DNA of 64,000 nucleotides from Atherinomorus stipes (taxonomy: Eukaryota > Chordata > Actinopteri > Atheriniformes > Atherinidae). Within the stretch, counting starts at the first letter, position 1; the number at the start of each line of letters is the position of its first letter. The notes beneath the pieces are model-generated. The model worked only from the letters and a program-made list of their open reading frames with translations. It had not been told where the DNA came from and made no database searches. The stretch lies in assembly GCA_023101725.1 (NCBI GenBank), contig JALJCO010001324.1:1-64000 (forward strand), given 5' to 3'. Position numbers and translations under genes: made by a program. Of the stretch, positions 42,664 to 55,033 are shown one piece after another.

Positions 42664-45258
42664 CATAGGTGCCGATTCCGCGGGGGCTTCGGGGCCCGAG
42701 CACCCACGGAAAATACCGAGCACCCACGGAAAATACCGAACACCCACGGAAAATACCGAACACCCACGGAAAATACCGAACACCCACGGAAAATACCGAG
42801 CACCCACGGAAAATACACCCACGGAAAATACCGAGCACCCACGGAAAATACCGAGCACCCACGGAAAATACCGAGCACCCACGGAAAATACCGAGCACCC
42901 ACGGAAAATACCGAGCACCCACGGAAAATACCGAACACCCACGGAAAATACCGAGCACCCACGGAAAATACCGAACACCCACGGAAAATACCGAGCACCC
43001 ACGGAAAATACCGAACACCCACGGAAAATATCGAGCACCCACGGAAAATACCGAGCACCCACGGGAAAATACCGAACACCCACGGAAAATACCGAGCACC
43101 CACGGAAAATACCGAGCACCCACGGAAAATACCGAGCACCCACGAAAAATACCCAACAACCACGGAAAATACCGAGCACCCACGGAAAATACCGAGCACC
43201 CACGGAAAATACCGAGCACCCACGGAAAATACCGAACACCCACGGAAAATACCGAGCACCCACGGAAAAATACCGAGCACCCACGGAAAATACACCCACG
43301 GAAAATACCGAGCACCCACGGAAAATACACCCACGGAAAATACTGAGCACCCACGGAAAATACCGAGCACCCACGGAAAATACACCCACGGAAAATACCG
43401 AGCACCCACGGAAAATACCGAACACCCACGGAAAATACCGAACACCCACGGAAAATACCGAACACCCACGGAAAATACCGAACACCCACGGAAAATACCG
43501 AGCACCCACGGAAAATACCGAACACCCACGGAAAATACCGAGCACCCACGGAAAATACCGAGCACCCACGGAAAATACACCCACGGAAAATACCGAGCAC
43601 CCACGGAAAATACCGAGCCCCCACGGAAAATACCGAACACCCACGGAAAATACCGAACACCCACGGAAAATACCGAGCACCCACGGAAAATACCGAGCAC
43701 CCACGGAAAATACCGAGCACCCACGGAAAATACCGAGCACCCACGAAAAATACCCAACAACCACGGAAAATACCGAACACCCACGGAAAATACCGAGCAC
43801 CCACGGAAAATACCGAGCACCCACGGAAAATACCGAACACCCACGGAAAATACCGAGCACCCACGGAAAATACCGAGCACCCACGGAAAATACACCCACG
43901 GAAAATACCGAGCACCCACGGAAAATACCGAGCACCCACGGAAAATACACCCACGGAAAATACTGAGCACCCACGGAAAATACCGAGCACCCACGGAAAA
44001 TACACCCACGGAAAATACCGAGCACCCACGGAAAATACCGAACACCCACGGAAAATACCGAACACCCACGGAAAATACCGAGCACCCACGGAAAATACCG
44101 AGCACCCACGGAAAATACCGAACACCCACGGAAAATACCGAGCACCCACGGAAAATACCGAGCACCCACGGAAAATACACCCACGGAAAATACCGAGCAC
44201 CCACGGAAAATACCGAGCACCCACGGAAAATACCGAACACCCACGGAAAATACCGAACACCCACGGAAAATACCGAGCACCCACGGAAAATACCGAGCAC
44301 CCACGGAAAATACCGAGCACCCACGGAAAATACCGAACACCCACGGAAAATACCGAGCACCCACGTGGGATTGATGGCAAAGGGGGTCTCATCCAGCATC
44401 CCCTGCAGTGTTTCCTACACTGACTCAGCCATGGCGGATTCCTCAGCTATATGATTAACGTCATGCCTTCAGAATGATCAGAATAAAATCTTTTCACACG
44501 GACAAAATCAAAAATTTCTTAATTGAAGCTGGATTAGCTTCTAGAAGCCAGCAGCAGTAGAACTCTGGTGTCAGACATGGCATTAGCACATGAACGCAGC
44601 ATGGAGACCGGTATGTCAGGATGAAAACAGCAGCCAGAACGTGGAGCGCAGACCTGATGTGAATCAGCCAGAAGGCTTTAATAATTTCTTAAACTTCATA
44701 AATGAGGATAAAGTGTTTTTAAGCAGCTTCAGTTCTTCATTGAATCAAACCTCGAAGCAGCCTACAGTCTCAGAATCGGCTTTGTTTAATGAGAAAACAG
44801 CCTACAAACTTTTAATACAGCACGGTCCTGGATATAATCGCCAATGGCTTCACCGAGCTGCAGCTAAAAGCAGTCGTACATTTCAAAGAACGAACAAGTC
44901 TGATGAATGAAGAAAACTCTAGGCTGCTGTTAGGATGCTGATTAAATTGTTGTAAGATTGTGTTGCACTGGCTACGAATTTTGCTCTCTGTTTCACTTGC
45001 AAGTGCGTTTATTGCTTGGTGTGACATTTGTGAAGGATTCTGCTGATGACTAATTTATTACCAATTTTAATCTCTTCAGATTATTTTTTAAATGGAGGCT
45101 GTATTTGTTAATATTGTGGTGAGTTTATTAATTCATTTTACAAAATAAGCCACAAAGTCCAGTAATAATGGGATATTAATTTAGCTGAATATATCTTGTA
45201 GTTTTGTATGACCTTCATTCAGAGCCCCCACTGGTAAAAATGTAAATCGGCGCCCCTG
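42664..45258. mobile_element. hAT-like element carrying a minisatellite, inserted in MITE D copy 2
   Basis: Ends are CATAGGTGCCGATT and (inverted) CAGGGGCGCCGATT. The flanking 8-bp duplication is CTTTGGAC (42656-42663) / TTTTGGAC (45259-45266), and uninterrupted family D copies read TACTTTGGACCC. These are hAT hallmarks. The interior has a 20-bp array (42697-44365) and about 870 bp of other sequence. An ORF at 44590-44910 has no domain I recognise, so the element is probably non-autonomous. Confidence 0.82.
42697..44365. repeat. Minisatellite 6: 20-bp unit, about 83 copies
   Basis: Units of GAGCACCCACGGAAAATACC with GAACACC variants and 15-bp short units (CACCCACGGAAAATA). The unit length is not a multiple of three, so all frames on both strands stay open (616, 581, 583 and 579-codon ORFs), with 20-residue periodicity. 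These are not genes. Confidence 0.97.
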
Positions 45259-45395
45259 TTTTGGACCCTTTTTCGTAGTATATAGGTACTTCTGGCCTCA
45301 TAAAGACCAATATTGTACTTTTGAGAGAACATTTGTAAAAAATGTACTTACAGGTACAGAAATGTTCCTGTTTCGTACCTCTGTTTCTGAGTGTG
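45259..45395 (+). mobile_element. MITE family D, copy 2, right part
   Basis: Resumes TTTTGGACCCTTTTTCGTAG through GACCAATATTGTACTTTTGA to TACCTCTGTTTCTGAGTGTG, directly continuing the 42225-42663 copy. Confidence 0.85.
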
Positions 45396-45459
45396 TATGT
45401 ATATATATACATATACATACAATATATATATATATATATATGTATGTATATGTATATTA

Positions 45460-45851
45460 GGGCTGTCAAAAAATTAATCCTGATTAATCACGTTGTTTTT
45501 ATCACTTCTAGAACACATTCAGGATTAAAGGTGTCTCAGCAGGAATTCTGCATTTATCTTTAGTAGACTAGAACTGAAACCGTGTCCTTATGTCTCCCTA
45601 AAGTCCTTCAGACGGCGGCAGTTTAGTCCAGAATGTTGCTGATACGTCCACACACGCCGACTTCACAACTGGATTAACGTGAAGCTGAAGTTCAGGTCTG
45701 AATCCTGGACTACTCCCAGATTTCTGGCTTGGTTTTAGCCTTTAAGTTGTAAAACAAAAGTTAATGTGTTTCCTGCATATAGCAGTAGTAATTAAAAAGA
45801 ACATCTCTTGTTTGACAATAGGGTTAATAAAGGATTAATTTTTGACAGCCC
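45460..45851. mobile_element. MITE with GGGCTGTCAA terminal inverted repeats
   Basis: Ends GGGCTGTCAAAAAATTAATC and inverted GGGCTGTCAAAAATTAATCC, about 20 bp nearly perfect, with TA (or TTA/TAA) on both sides. 392 bp, non-coding. It sits next to (TA)n microsatellites at 45398-45455 and 45852-45925. Confidence 0.85.
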
Positions 45852-46633
45852 TAATATATTTACATAGATATATACATATCTATATATGTATATAATAGAT
45901 ATATACTGTATATATCTACTTGAATTATAAATTCGGCAACAGCATGAAATGTTTGTTCCAGTAATGTCAAGTGTCTTTTCAGATAATTAGCCTAATCAGC
46001 CAACTTTACTCCTCATAATCAGATTAAATTCTCTGTTCTAGCCCATTCTAAAAACAGGATTTTGAACTTCATAAAGACATGAGAGGTGAAAAAACAAAAA
46101 TAGCGTGTTTTATTTGACCAAAAATCTAAAATCACCATATAAATATAACTGGCCTGTACAGCACATGTAGTTTGTGAGTCAGCTCATAGCCGTCCTAAGA
46201 GCTCGACTGTGGACAAAAACAAGCTCGGCTGCCCCTGATTCTCTTGTGTAGCCTTTACTACCTCGTGTTTTTACATCTGAAACATGGCCAGCCACGGGGG
46301 GAGATATCCCTAAGTGTTTCAAACGGATAATTTATCATCAGAAATACGGGTGCAAATTTCTTCCAAATAGTGTACTTTATTCATCCCAATGAGTGCCAAT
46401 TAGGAAATAGTATAAATAGAAACTGCTAAATAGAAAGTACTCTACTGGTTGTTACCCCAAAAAATTCATAACACTGATGCACATGCAGCTTTTTAATGAC
46501 ATCACATTTGACTTTTCAGGGGTTTGGGGGGTAAAATCTGACCTGTTGTGCACTGATGAGGTCATGTGAATGTCAGAGCGAGTAAAAGTCTCTGTTCATG
46601 GACGGTCAGCTTTGTTTCTTGTTTCTTTGTTCA

Positions 46634-47122
46634 AGTACAATATTGGTCTTTATGAGGCCAGAAGTACCTATATACTATGAAAAAGGCTCCAAAGTTATAT
46701 AAAGTACACATTTGTACCATTCCAACCCTAAGGGTACCTGCAGCATTGAAAAATGTGTGTAGCTTGTACAATAACTATAAATAGCAGTACTTCTAAACAG
46801 TAGTATAATTATAGTTATTATATTATGATTTCCATAATAATCATAGTAATAATTATATGTATAATTATATATGTGTTTGGCCTAATATTTCTATAATAAT
46901 TATTCATTTATTATTAGCATCTTTGATTGTTGTCATAATCTCTATTTTATTGACTTTTATTCATCATCTTTAATTGGTTTAATTGTACTTTATTAACTCA
47001 TACAGCTTGATAAGGTACAAAAATGGACCAAAGGTACAGAAATGTCTTTCAGAAAGGAACCCCCCCCCAGCAACAAGCTTTGGACCCTTTAAGTACAAAC
47101 TGGTACCTCTGCTTCTGAGTGT
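46634..47122 (-). mobile_element. MITE family D, copy 3 (minus orientation, one end missing)
   Basis: Reverse complement of 32924-33440: ACATTTGTACCATTCCAACC, TGCAGCATTGAAAAATGTGT, ending TACCTCTGCTTCTGAGTGTG at about 47110. The other terminus is truncated near GTACAATATTGGTCTTTATG. Confidence 0.85.
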
Positions 47123-47225
47123 GTATCATTACCATCCAACTCTGTTATTTAGCGCGCCAAAACAATCCTCCGCTGCAAAAAGTCACGCTTGGAGAACTGA
47201 CATATGCAAAAAAATAATAATAATA

Positions 47226-47226
<1 letters not shown>

Positions 47227-47263
<37 letters not shown>
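47227..47263. repeat. (GATA)n microsatellite
   Basis: About nine tandem TAGA/GATA units. Confidence 0.95.
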
Positions 47264-47264
<1 letters not shown>

Positions 47265-47269
47265 TCATC

Positions 47270-48585
47270 TCCTTTAAAGAAGGGTCCACCGTATTCAGAC
47301 TCTTTTAAGTTTATTCATTTAAAAAAAAATTTGGATTTTTCTCCACAAATAATGAGCGGGAGCTTGTACGGGGGTTCATGGTTTGGTAGGGGTCATAAGA
47401 ACCGGGCTTTGATGCTGGGACAGCTGGAAATGTCTGCGGTGGGAAAGGGGAAGTTCTCTACCTTTCAGATTAAGCGTAGTCCTGGCTGACTGCGGTGACC
47501 CTGAGCTAACCCCGTAGCTGTGCAGTGGGCTTCGGCTGCTGCATATTGGATTGCCTTACGTAGAAAATGTGCGATACAAAATCTGCATTAGCTTGCCAGT
47601 GGCAGATGGTTGCCCTTACTGTTAAAGGGGATTTTTTCTTTCCTGCTGCTTTATGCGAGCTCAGGAATCAAACAGCAGTCCACTGGTTTTCTTGGCCAGG
47701 CCATTGTTGTTTATGAATTGGCTGTGAACAAACACCGTTATTCTAAACTGGACTAATGTGGATCACATAATGACATTTTTCTCTCATCATTATTGGATTA
47801 TAATTGGATTATAGTGAACTGTATGGAACCAAAATTGGATTGTGTCTTTAAAGTGCCATGAAACGGCTTTATCTCAAAATGCAACGATACAAATACAGTT
47901 TAGCTGAACTAAATTAAATTCAGTCTGTCATTGCTGGACTAGCTTTGCTGCTAACGCTAGCTGGAAGAGGAGAGTATCTTAAGCAGGGCTCCAAGGAGCT
48001 TCATGGACATTAGTGTAAATGTATCCACTGTGCACATTTTTTAAAGAAACACATGGTAATTTAATGGGGTTATAGCATAATCTTCTATGTTATAGGAGCA
48101 AGTAGACCTCACATGTTTGTTTGTTTTTGTTTCTAAACTGGATCAAATGAGTTTAGAAGATGGATGGTAGATGGACAGGAATGATAGCACTCACAGGCAT
48201 AACTCAATATTCTGACTTTTCCTGCTTGTTTTCATCCTCTTCCTCTTCATCCTTATTTCTTCTGGTATTTCTTTCCACTGTCTTCCTCCCTCAACTATCC
48301 CATACATGTGCCAAGTGCAAACGTCCTGATTTCTGCTGCTTTAAAGGTACACTGTGTAACTTTTGACATCAGCCTAATGTCAGTAATAAAAACTTGATGG
48401 AAGCTGGACTAGAAATGAAGTCAAACATTCACATTTACAGGTTTATTAGCAGCTACGAGGAAGACTGTTCAACACAGACCAGATGTTAGCTGCGTACTCC
48501 CAGAGAAAAATCCAGTAACGTACCGGAAAATATAGAGCAGGGTCGTTAAAATATCACATTTCAGAAGCGCGTGTAGATGCATCCG
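47270..48585. other. No gene seen
   Basis: Unique-looking sequence. Around 48346 TTAAAGGTACACTGTGTAAC resembles one end of a TTAA-type element; no partner end was found. Confidence 0.4.
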
Positions 48586-48587
48586 AT

Positions 48588-48998
48588 AAGATAATCGTCC
48601 TCAAAATTATTCATACTCTCTTATTAAAAACAGACAAAATCAGCTGTCACTGAAAAAAACTGAAATCGACAAAAGTAATAATCAATAAAAATTCTATGAA
48701 AATCATGACATTGATTTTGTATTGTGGTTTGAAAGAAATATTTAAAACAAACAAAAAAATAAAACAAGTAAACAAGCATGATGGGGCTCTGAAGCTAACA
48801 TCTTATTGATCTACACTTTGAGACAATCAATGCAATCAGGTGTTTCTGTAACGTCCAATCAGACGTCTGCACCTGTTGACACATGTTGAGCAAATTTTAA
48901 TTAATAATCACTTGTTTAGTTTCTTATTATTTGAATAACTATTGTGAATGAAGTATTTTATTTAGTAGAATTAACTGAATAATCTTGATGATGACTGT
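48588..48998. mobile_element. MITE family E, copy 2
   Basis: AATCGTCCTCAAAATTATTC at the left, the shared core CGTCCAATCAGACGTCTGCA at about 48854, and right end CTTGATGATGACTGTA. Confidence 0.75.
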
Positions 48999-49053
48999 AT
49001 TTAATCACTTCCAGTTGTCATTCATGAAAACACTCTCATTATCTTTGATATTA

Positions 49054-49383
49054 GGGATGTAATGATTACCGGTAAAATTATTAACCGTGATAAAATTCAC
49101 AATGATTATTAATACCATTTTGAATTTTAATTATCGTTAAAACCGTGATTGATTACCGCAGTTTGAACTGTTATGTTTCTTATTGCCGGGAAAAGCAGCA
49201 GTAGACCCAGTTTACAATATTTAATTTATGAAAAAATGGTGGAAAGGAACAAAGGCACCCATGAGGACAGTTCTGGATATTTTTCCCTGTTAAAACGTAC
49301 AAAGAAGACATTTAGACCCATTTTGGATATTTTTAAAGATGCTGGGGGTGAAATGATATGAAATGTTCATGTCATTACATCCC
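49054..49383. mobile_element. MITE with GGGATGTAATGA terminal inverted repeats
   Basis: Starts after TA with GGGATGTAATGATTACCGG and ends TGTCATTACATCCC before TA. About 330 bp. An internal 62-codon ORF has no recognisable function. Confidence 0.7.
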
Positions 49384-49439
49384 TAGTTGATATCTGATAA
49401 ATATATATATATGTATATATACTTTTTTTATATTTTCAT

Positions 49440-49442
49440 TTA

Positions 49443-49483
<41 letters not shown>
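49440..49483. repeat. (TA)n microsatellite
   Basis: Uninterrupted TA repeats with a GTA variant. Confidence 0.95.
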
Positions 49484-49486
<3 letters not shown>

Positions 49487-50388
49487 GAAATATTACAATT
49501 TCTTATATCATTTGTATTAATTTTGCATCTGGGAGTAGGGATGGACGTATCAATACTGTGGAATCGATACTTTTTTATAATATTGAAGTACCATTGTACT
49601 AATTTATAACATGTCATTTGTCAATTTGTCTTCACGTTGGCAGTAAAATGTCACATGACCTTAGTAGCCTATCAGATGTCATGATGTCACAATGACTCTG
49701 ATCCTAGTGTTCATGATATTATGGTTTATCATTTTACTGGCTTAATGCAGGTTTTTGAGCTTGGTTCATAAAATTTGAAAAAATTTAAAATTTCAATTGA
49801 AATGTTAAAAAAAATTCATTCCAAAAATTTAAATTTAAAGTCTTTACTGTGTTTTTAGTTTATCTGTTAAAAGAGTTTCTTATAACAATTAGTAAACAAA
49901 ATAGAAATAAGATACTTTCGATCATTTTAAAAATAATTTCTCTCAAGTATTTATGTTGATGAATTTTACTCATATTGGGTATCGCCCTTGCAATAGAGAT
50001 ATTTATTTTATCGTATGATTTTCCTTAAAGGGGAAAAGAATCTACTGGATTTACTTTCACTGAAAAAATCCATATCTACTGGTGTTGCATTCACTTGCTA
50101 TGTCTTAACAAAATCAAGCAAATAATAATTAGCGTGGCTAATTCCTGCGTCATCCGATCTAAACCAGCCGGAAATTGTGACGAAGTTGACAGAAAAGCTT
50201 AGTTTACCTTCAGTTTCTGTCCCGCCGGGGAAACAGGAATAAACAGTTATACACGTCAGTTTTGGATTTTCATGCCTCCAGCCTGGAGATGCTGGCGCTC
50301 TGTGAAGAGCTGCAGCTGTCAGTGGTAGCTCTCACATGCAAACGGACGTTCACGCAGCCCCCTCCCACACGCACACACACGTGCACGC

Positions 50389-50420
<32 letters not shown>

Positions 50421-52898
50421 TCCCTCGCTGCTCTGCCATGTAACAAGATTAATTGCCCAAGGTAATCCAAAAATCCCGGGCTTAAACAAATCAAGGACAG
50501 TTTGCAGCTCTGGGTCTCCTCCCCTGTCCCCGCCCATCCCGCCTCCATCTTCCTCACCCATCCTCCCTCACCCTTCCCCACTAAACTTCCATTCCTGCAG
50601 AGACGCAGCATGTTTCCACAAGTCCGTCTGATTGGACTCAGATTTGTAACGGTGACCCGTGTTGCCCCGGATTGAGCGTGCAGAGATTAGAGCGAGGTCT
50701 CTGCAGAAAGTTGGGGACCGTACGGTACCGGTACGGTAAATGCCAGCTGCTTCCTTTAAATAGAGTTTATACTCCGTCATTATCAGATGATAAGATAGTT
50801 ATTTAATATGCCAAATGAATTCCCGGCAGAGGTGCACGGCTGAAACTGGCAGTCCGGTTCTGGCCGGAGCTGAGTCAGCTGACCAGTACTTTAGATAAAA
50901 GCCTGCTCTGCGTCGTGCTTTTATCATCATACTCTGTGTTGCATAATGACTTTTTAACAGAAGCTTAAAACACCCCGAGATCCAGATGAAAACTGGTTTC
51001 TGGGTCACGGCAGGTTTAGGCTGGACAACGCGGAGCAAGGTCGCCAGGATCAGGTCGCCAGGATCAGGTCGCCAGGATCAGGTCGGACCGCACGGACCTG
51101 TTTGAAAAGACGGAGGCTGAGTCACAGATGTTTCAGATTAAATCTGGACGTCGTCGGCATCTTCTGCCGCAGATTAAGAAGAGCTGAAAACATTTCATAT
51201 GGATCAAAAGTCTCTGGCGTAATAAAAGAACCAGATCAGGAACAAGAGGAAGTGTGATTGTGTGTAAAGAACCACCGACGTTGGAGGCTTTTATGTCTCT
51301 TAATATGTGGTAAATTAAGATCATACGGAAGCGCAGGTGTTGCAGGAGTTTCTCCTCATGGCTGAAAGTGCTCCTGTCTGTGGTGATCCTCTCCGGCTAC
51401 ACCACGTATGACCAACACCACGTATGACACACGGGAACCAGTCTGGGTTCCCTCCATCTGTCTCTGCCGGTCACATGACATTTGTTGCTAAGACGCCGTT
51501 TTTCCTGGAAAAGTCATTGGCCCTAATTTATGAAACAAGTGTGGAAATGAGCGTAAAAACGATTGGATCCATGTGTGATTCATGAAATGTTCGTGTCTGA
51601 CCAAACAACAGAATCTACGTCGGAAATCATCCAGCTGTTTCTACGCTGAAGCAGCAGCGCTGACCGGCGGAGGCCGCCGAACGCGTGCAGCAGGTGGTAG
51701 ATCTGGTGATGATGTCATCCTCACTCCGTTATGGGAACTGGGGGAGCCGGACGTGTTTTCATGGAGCTTTTCAGTCAGGTTTTCCATTCTTCCAACGTAA
51801 TGAACAATATTGAGAACACGTGTCACCGGAAGTGCGAAGCCAACGCAGAAATGCCTCTGATGAAAAAGTGGGCGGGGCTAAATAAGGTGAATATAAAACT
51901 TTTCTGCCATTGACCTTTGGTTTTGTTAACTTTTACACTAAGTTCTCATCAAAATATCCTTTTATCACACAACCCTCAGTTCAACACACAAACAACTTTT
52001 CTCTTCCTTTTCTTTTTTCCTTTTTTCTGCCAGACTCGGTCAGAAACGATGGTTGGAAGAACGTAGGAAAGAACAGTGTTTCAATGAGAAACCAACCACA
52101 ATGTTAAAATAAGACCTCTTAAATAAAACATGCATGTGTCATATTGCCCAACATGGTGTCATTGTGTTTGTACAAAGTTTAATAGAATCTAAAAACATAA
52201 TAAAAACTAAAATATAGTGTTGTATTAGAACGAAGGAGGACCATCCAATAAGAAAACAGGCAAGTTAAAGCTGTTCTCATGTGGATTACAGTCAGCACAA
52301 CTAGAAAAATAATCCAGCGTCACTTTAAATGCTGCAGCTGCAAGGAATTGTGGGAGAGAGTTAATTCCTTTATGCCATAAAAGATGATCTATGTTAAAGG
52401 GAAAACTTTCGTGCCACGTGAACTCTTTGACATTTAATGTTGGAGGATGATTTTTGGATGATTTCTGGAGCCGTGTTGTCCATGTTTGAGCAGCCATGTA
52501 CTGGGATGATGTTTTAACTGGTTGGCTACGATCACAAGTCAAACATGAGATCAGATGTTTCCCAACACAACCAGTAACTCCCCAGTATGGAGCCCAAATA
52601 AAAGCTGTTTCAGTTCAAATAACACTTTTCTTCTTTAAAACTACTCATGGTTGATATTTGGTTCATTTAAGACTTCCATAAAACTGTCATTTACTGAAAC
52701 AAGTACTTGTATTAAAAATATGATCTTCACTGGGAGTTTTGGTTGGTCCAGCAGAAAGTTTTGATGCTTTTTTTAAACTCTTTTGACTATTTCACCTGCT
52801 GGTGAACCATCGACATGCATGTTCCTGTGCCTGGAGGCGTGGCTTCAGGCGGGTGTTTTGCAGTGTGGTTTTCCAAGATTGTCAACCCAAACTTACCA
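49484..52898. other. No gene seen; microsatellite and short tandem repeat
   Basis: A (CA)n run lies at about 50367-50420. A 14-bp unit GGTCGCCAGGATCA is repeated three times at 51039-51082. Near 49536 a GTAGGGATGGACGTATCAA motif may be a MITE end. No exon or conserved protein recognised. Confidence 0.45.
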
Positions 52899-52902
52899 TT
52901 AA

Positions 52903-53828
52903 AGGAATAGTCCACCCACTTCCCCTCATGGTGAGAAAGACTCTGGAGCACTTTTTTAATATCTCAAATGCAGCCGGCGATCAGGAAGGCTTCTCGTTTT
53001 CCCCCAACTTTCATATAATGGAGTTCACCGGGGTCCGAGCCAAAAAGGTCCATAAAAGTCCACAAAAACTTGTCAATATTCCTCCATACTGCTCGTCCAA
53101 TGTAATCCAAGTGTCCTGAGTGGGTAGCATCCAGAATTTACTGGAAACCATCATTTAGTAGATTTTTAGAGCCTAAACAGTACTACATCAGTACTACATC
53201 AGTCTTACTTTCGTAAAAGCGCGGATATGCGAGTTCACGAAACTACAGAAGCCTCGGCGTTCAGAGCTTACTCTGCCGATAATACAAGTGTAGAAGAAGA
53301 AATTAGCTGTTTACATTGTGGTAAGAGCGACAGAGCTGCAGACAAACCAGGACAAACACAAGAGGCTCCAAGAGGGGTTGATATTGATTTAAAACAAAGA
53401 AAGAAAGAAAAAGAGAACGCCAGATCTCGCCTGCCGCAGCTTCCGTAGTTTCATGAACACATCTTGGCGTGCTCGCAGGAGATGTGATGTAGTACTGATG
53501 TTGTACTGATGTAGTACTGATGTAGTACTGTTTAGGCTCTAAAATCTACTAAATGATGTTTCCAGTAAATTCTGGACGCTACCCACTCAGGACACTTGGA
53601 TCACATTGGACGAGCAGTATGGAGGAATATTGACAAGTTTTTGTGGACTTTTGTGGACCTTTTTGGCCCGGACCCCTGTGAACTCCATTATATGAAAGTT
53701 GGGGGGAAACAAGAAGCCTTCCTGATCACCGGCTGCATTTGAGATATTAAAAAAGTGCTGCAGAGTCTTGCTCACCATGAGGGGAAGTGGAAAATAAAGT
53801 TACATCATTCTGTGGGTGGAATATTCCT
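52903..53828. mobile_element. Long-TIR family C, copy 5 (complete fold-back element)
   Basis: Flanked by TTAA (52899-52902 and 53829-53832). The left arm (AGGAATAGTCCACCCA to about 53205) and right arm (about 53490 to TGGGTGGAATATTCCT) are inverted copies of about 300 bp or more. The loop of about 280 bp holds AGAAATTAGCTGTTTACATT and GCCGCAGCTTCCGTAGTTTC. This is the full-length model for the other four copies. Non-coding; ends and target fit Kolobok or piggyBac-like MITEs. Confidence 0.88.
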
Positions 53829-53832
53829 TTAA

Positions 53833-55030
53833 TGGCCGCCCTTCACAGAGTGTAATGCTTATTTTGGTTCACAAATCAAGAACTTCCTCTATTTCCACCT
53901 TTGATGCGGAAAATTTGATGCATGGCGCCTTTAAAACCCAGCAGCTGCGTTTTCATTGCACCTAAAAATGTGCGAAACTCGGAAAGTGGCTTCGTTTGGG
54001 GGAGTTGTGAACTCGCAAACAGATTCTGATCTGGAACAAACAAGTGGACTCAGTTCACCTACAAATGCAGGTCTCGGTCCGATTCAAGTGGACCAAATCC
54101 AGAAGTGGACTCCAAACTGCTGCTTCCTGAGTTTGGTTTAGCATGGCATTGTGGGTAAAACATTAGGTGTTGTGGGTAAACGCTACAACAACAAACCTGA
54201 CTGCAGTAGCCTTCTTCGAATGATGGCTCGAGGTCAGACGTGGAGTGACGAGGGAGTAAAAGCTTTCATGGATATCTGGTCTGATGGAAGCGGATCCGGC
54301 TCCTCATAAGTACGAACACTAACGTGGTTTTGTGGAGGAAACGGAAGATGTGAGAACCTTCTTCTTTGTTGTACGTCGTGTCCTCGCCTACGGTGAATCC
54401 GAATCACGCCACCTCTGGACAGATTGGGAACATAAATCAGAAGGTTTGGCTCGTGCATCTCGGTCCGGAAGACCACCCCCGCCCCCAGCCGAACCGAGTC
54501 CTCAAACGGGCCAAGACTTGCGGACTATGGGTGAACTCCAGTTCCTGTCTGAACCCTCAGTCTTGCGCTGCGTACACACCAAACGGGATTTGGGCGTCAG
54601 GTTTAGATGCAAAGTCAATGGCCGATGCGCGTCTACGAGGCGTCGAGCGCGTTATGCGCATCGGGCGCAGCGCGTCTAGATGTGTTTCACACGGCGAGTT
54701 TTGAGGGTTTTTTTGCGTTTGACGCGTCACGGGCGGCAGACGCCACGGCTGGAAAATCTGAACTTTGGCGTCTTGACGCGGGCGTCAACCAATCAGAGCC
54801 ACCCAGGGCTACCCAGAATGCAAGCGGCAAAGAGGGTGAGCTACAAATCAAAGTACGAAGTATTTTCTTTGTTAATGGAGATATAAATATTAGGAAAACC
54901 ATTGTATTATCTTAGTTTAGGCCCCAGTTATGGATTAGTTAGCTCATTGCATAATATTTATTTCTATTTTACAATCTTTTGCCAATAGCGGCCGGTTCAG
55001 ACAAGCCATGTTGCCATCGTTAAAGTTAGT
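53833..55030. other. No gene seen; GC-rich MITE fragment
   Basis: About 54575-54830 is rich in GCGTC motifs (GCTGCGTACACACCAAACGG, GACGCGTCACGGGCGGC) and resembles a common fish MITE. No conserved coding region. Confidence 0.4.
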
Positions 55031-55033
55031 TAA

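Noticed and set aside
42604..44454. Four ORFs of about 580-616 codons on both strands
   Set aside because: The 20-bp array lacks stops in all frames. The periodicity of 20 residues equals three units, as expected from DNA repetition rather than protein selection.
44590..44910. 106-codon ORF inside the hAT-like element as a transposase
   Set aside because: No recognisable hAT dimerisation or zinc-finger motif; too short to support.
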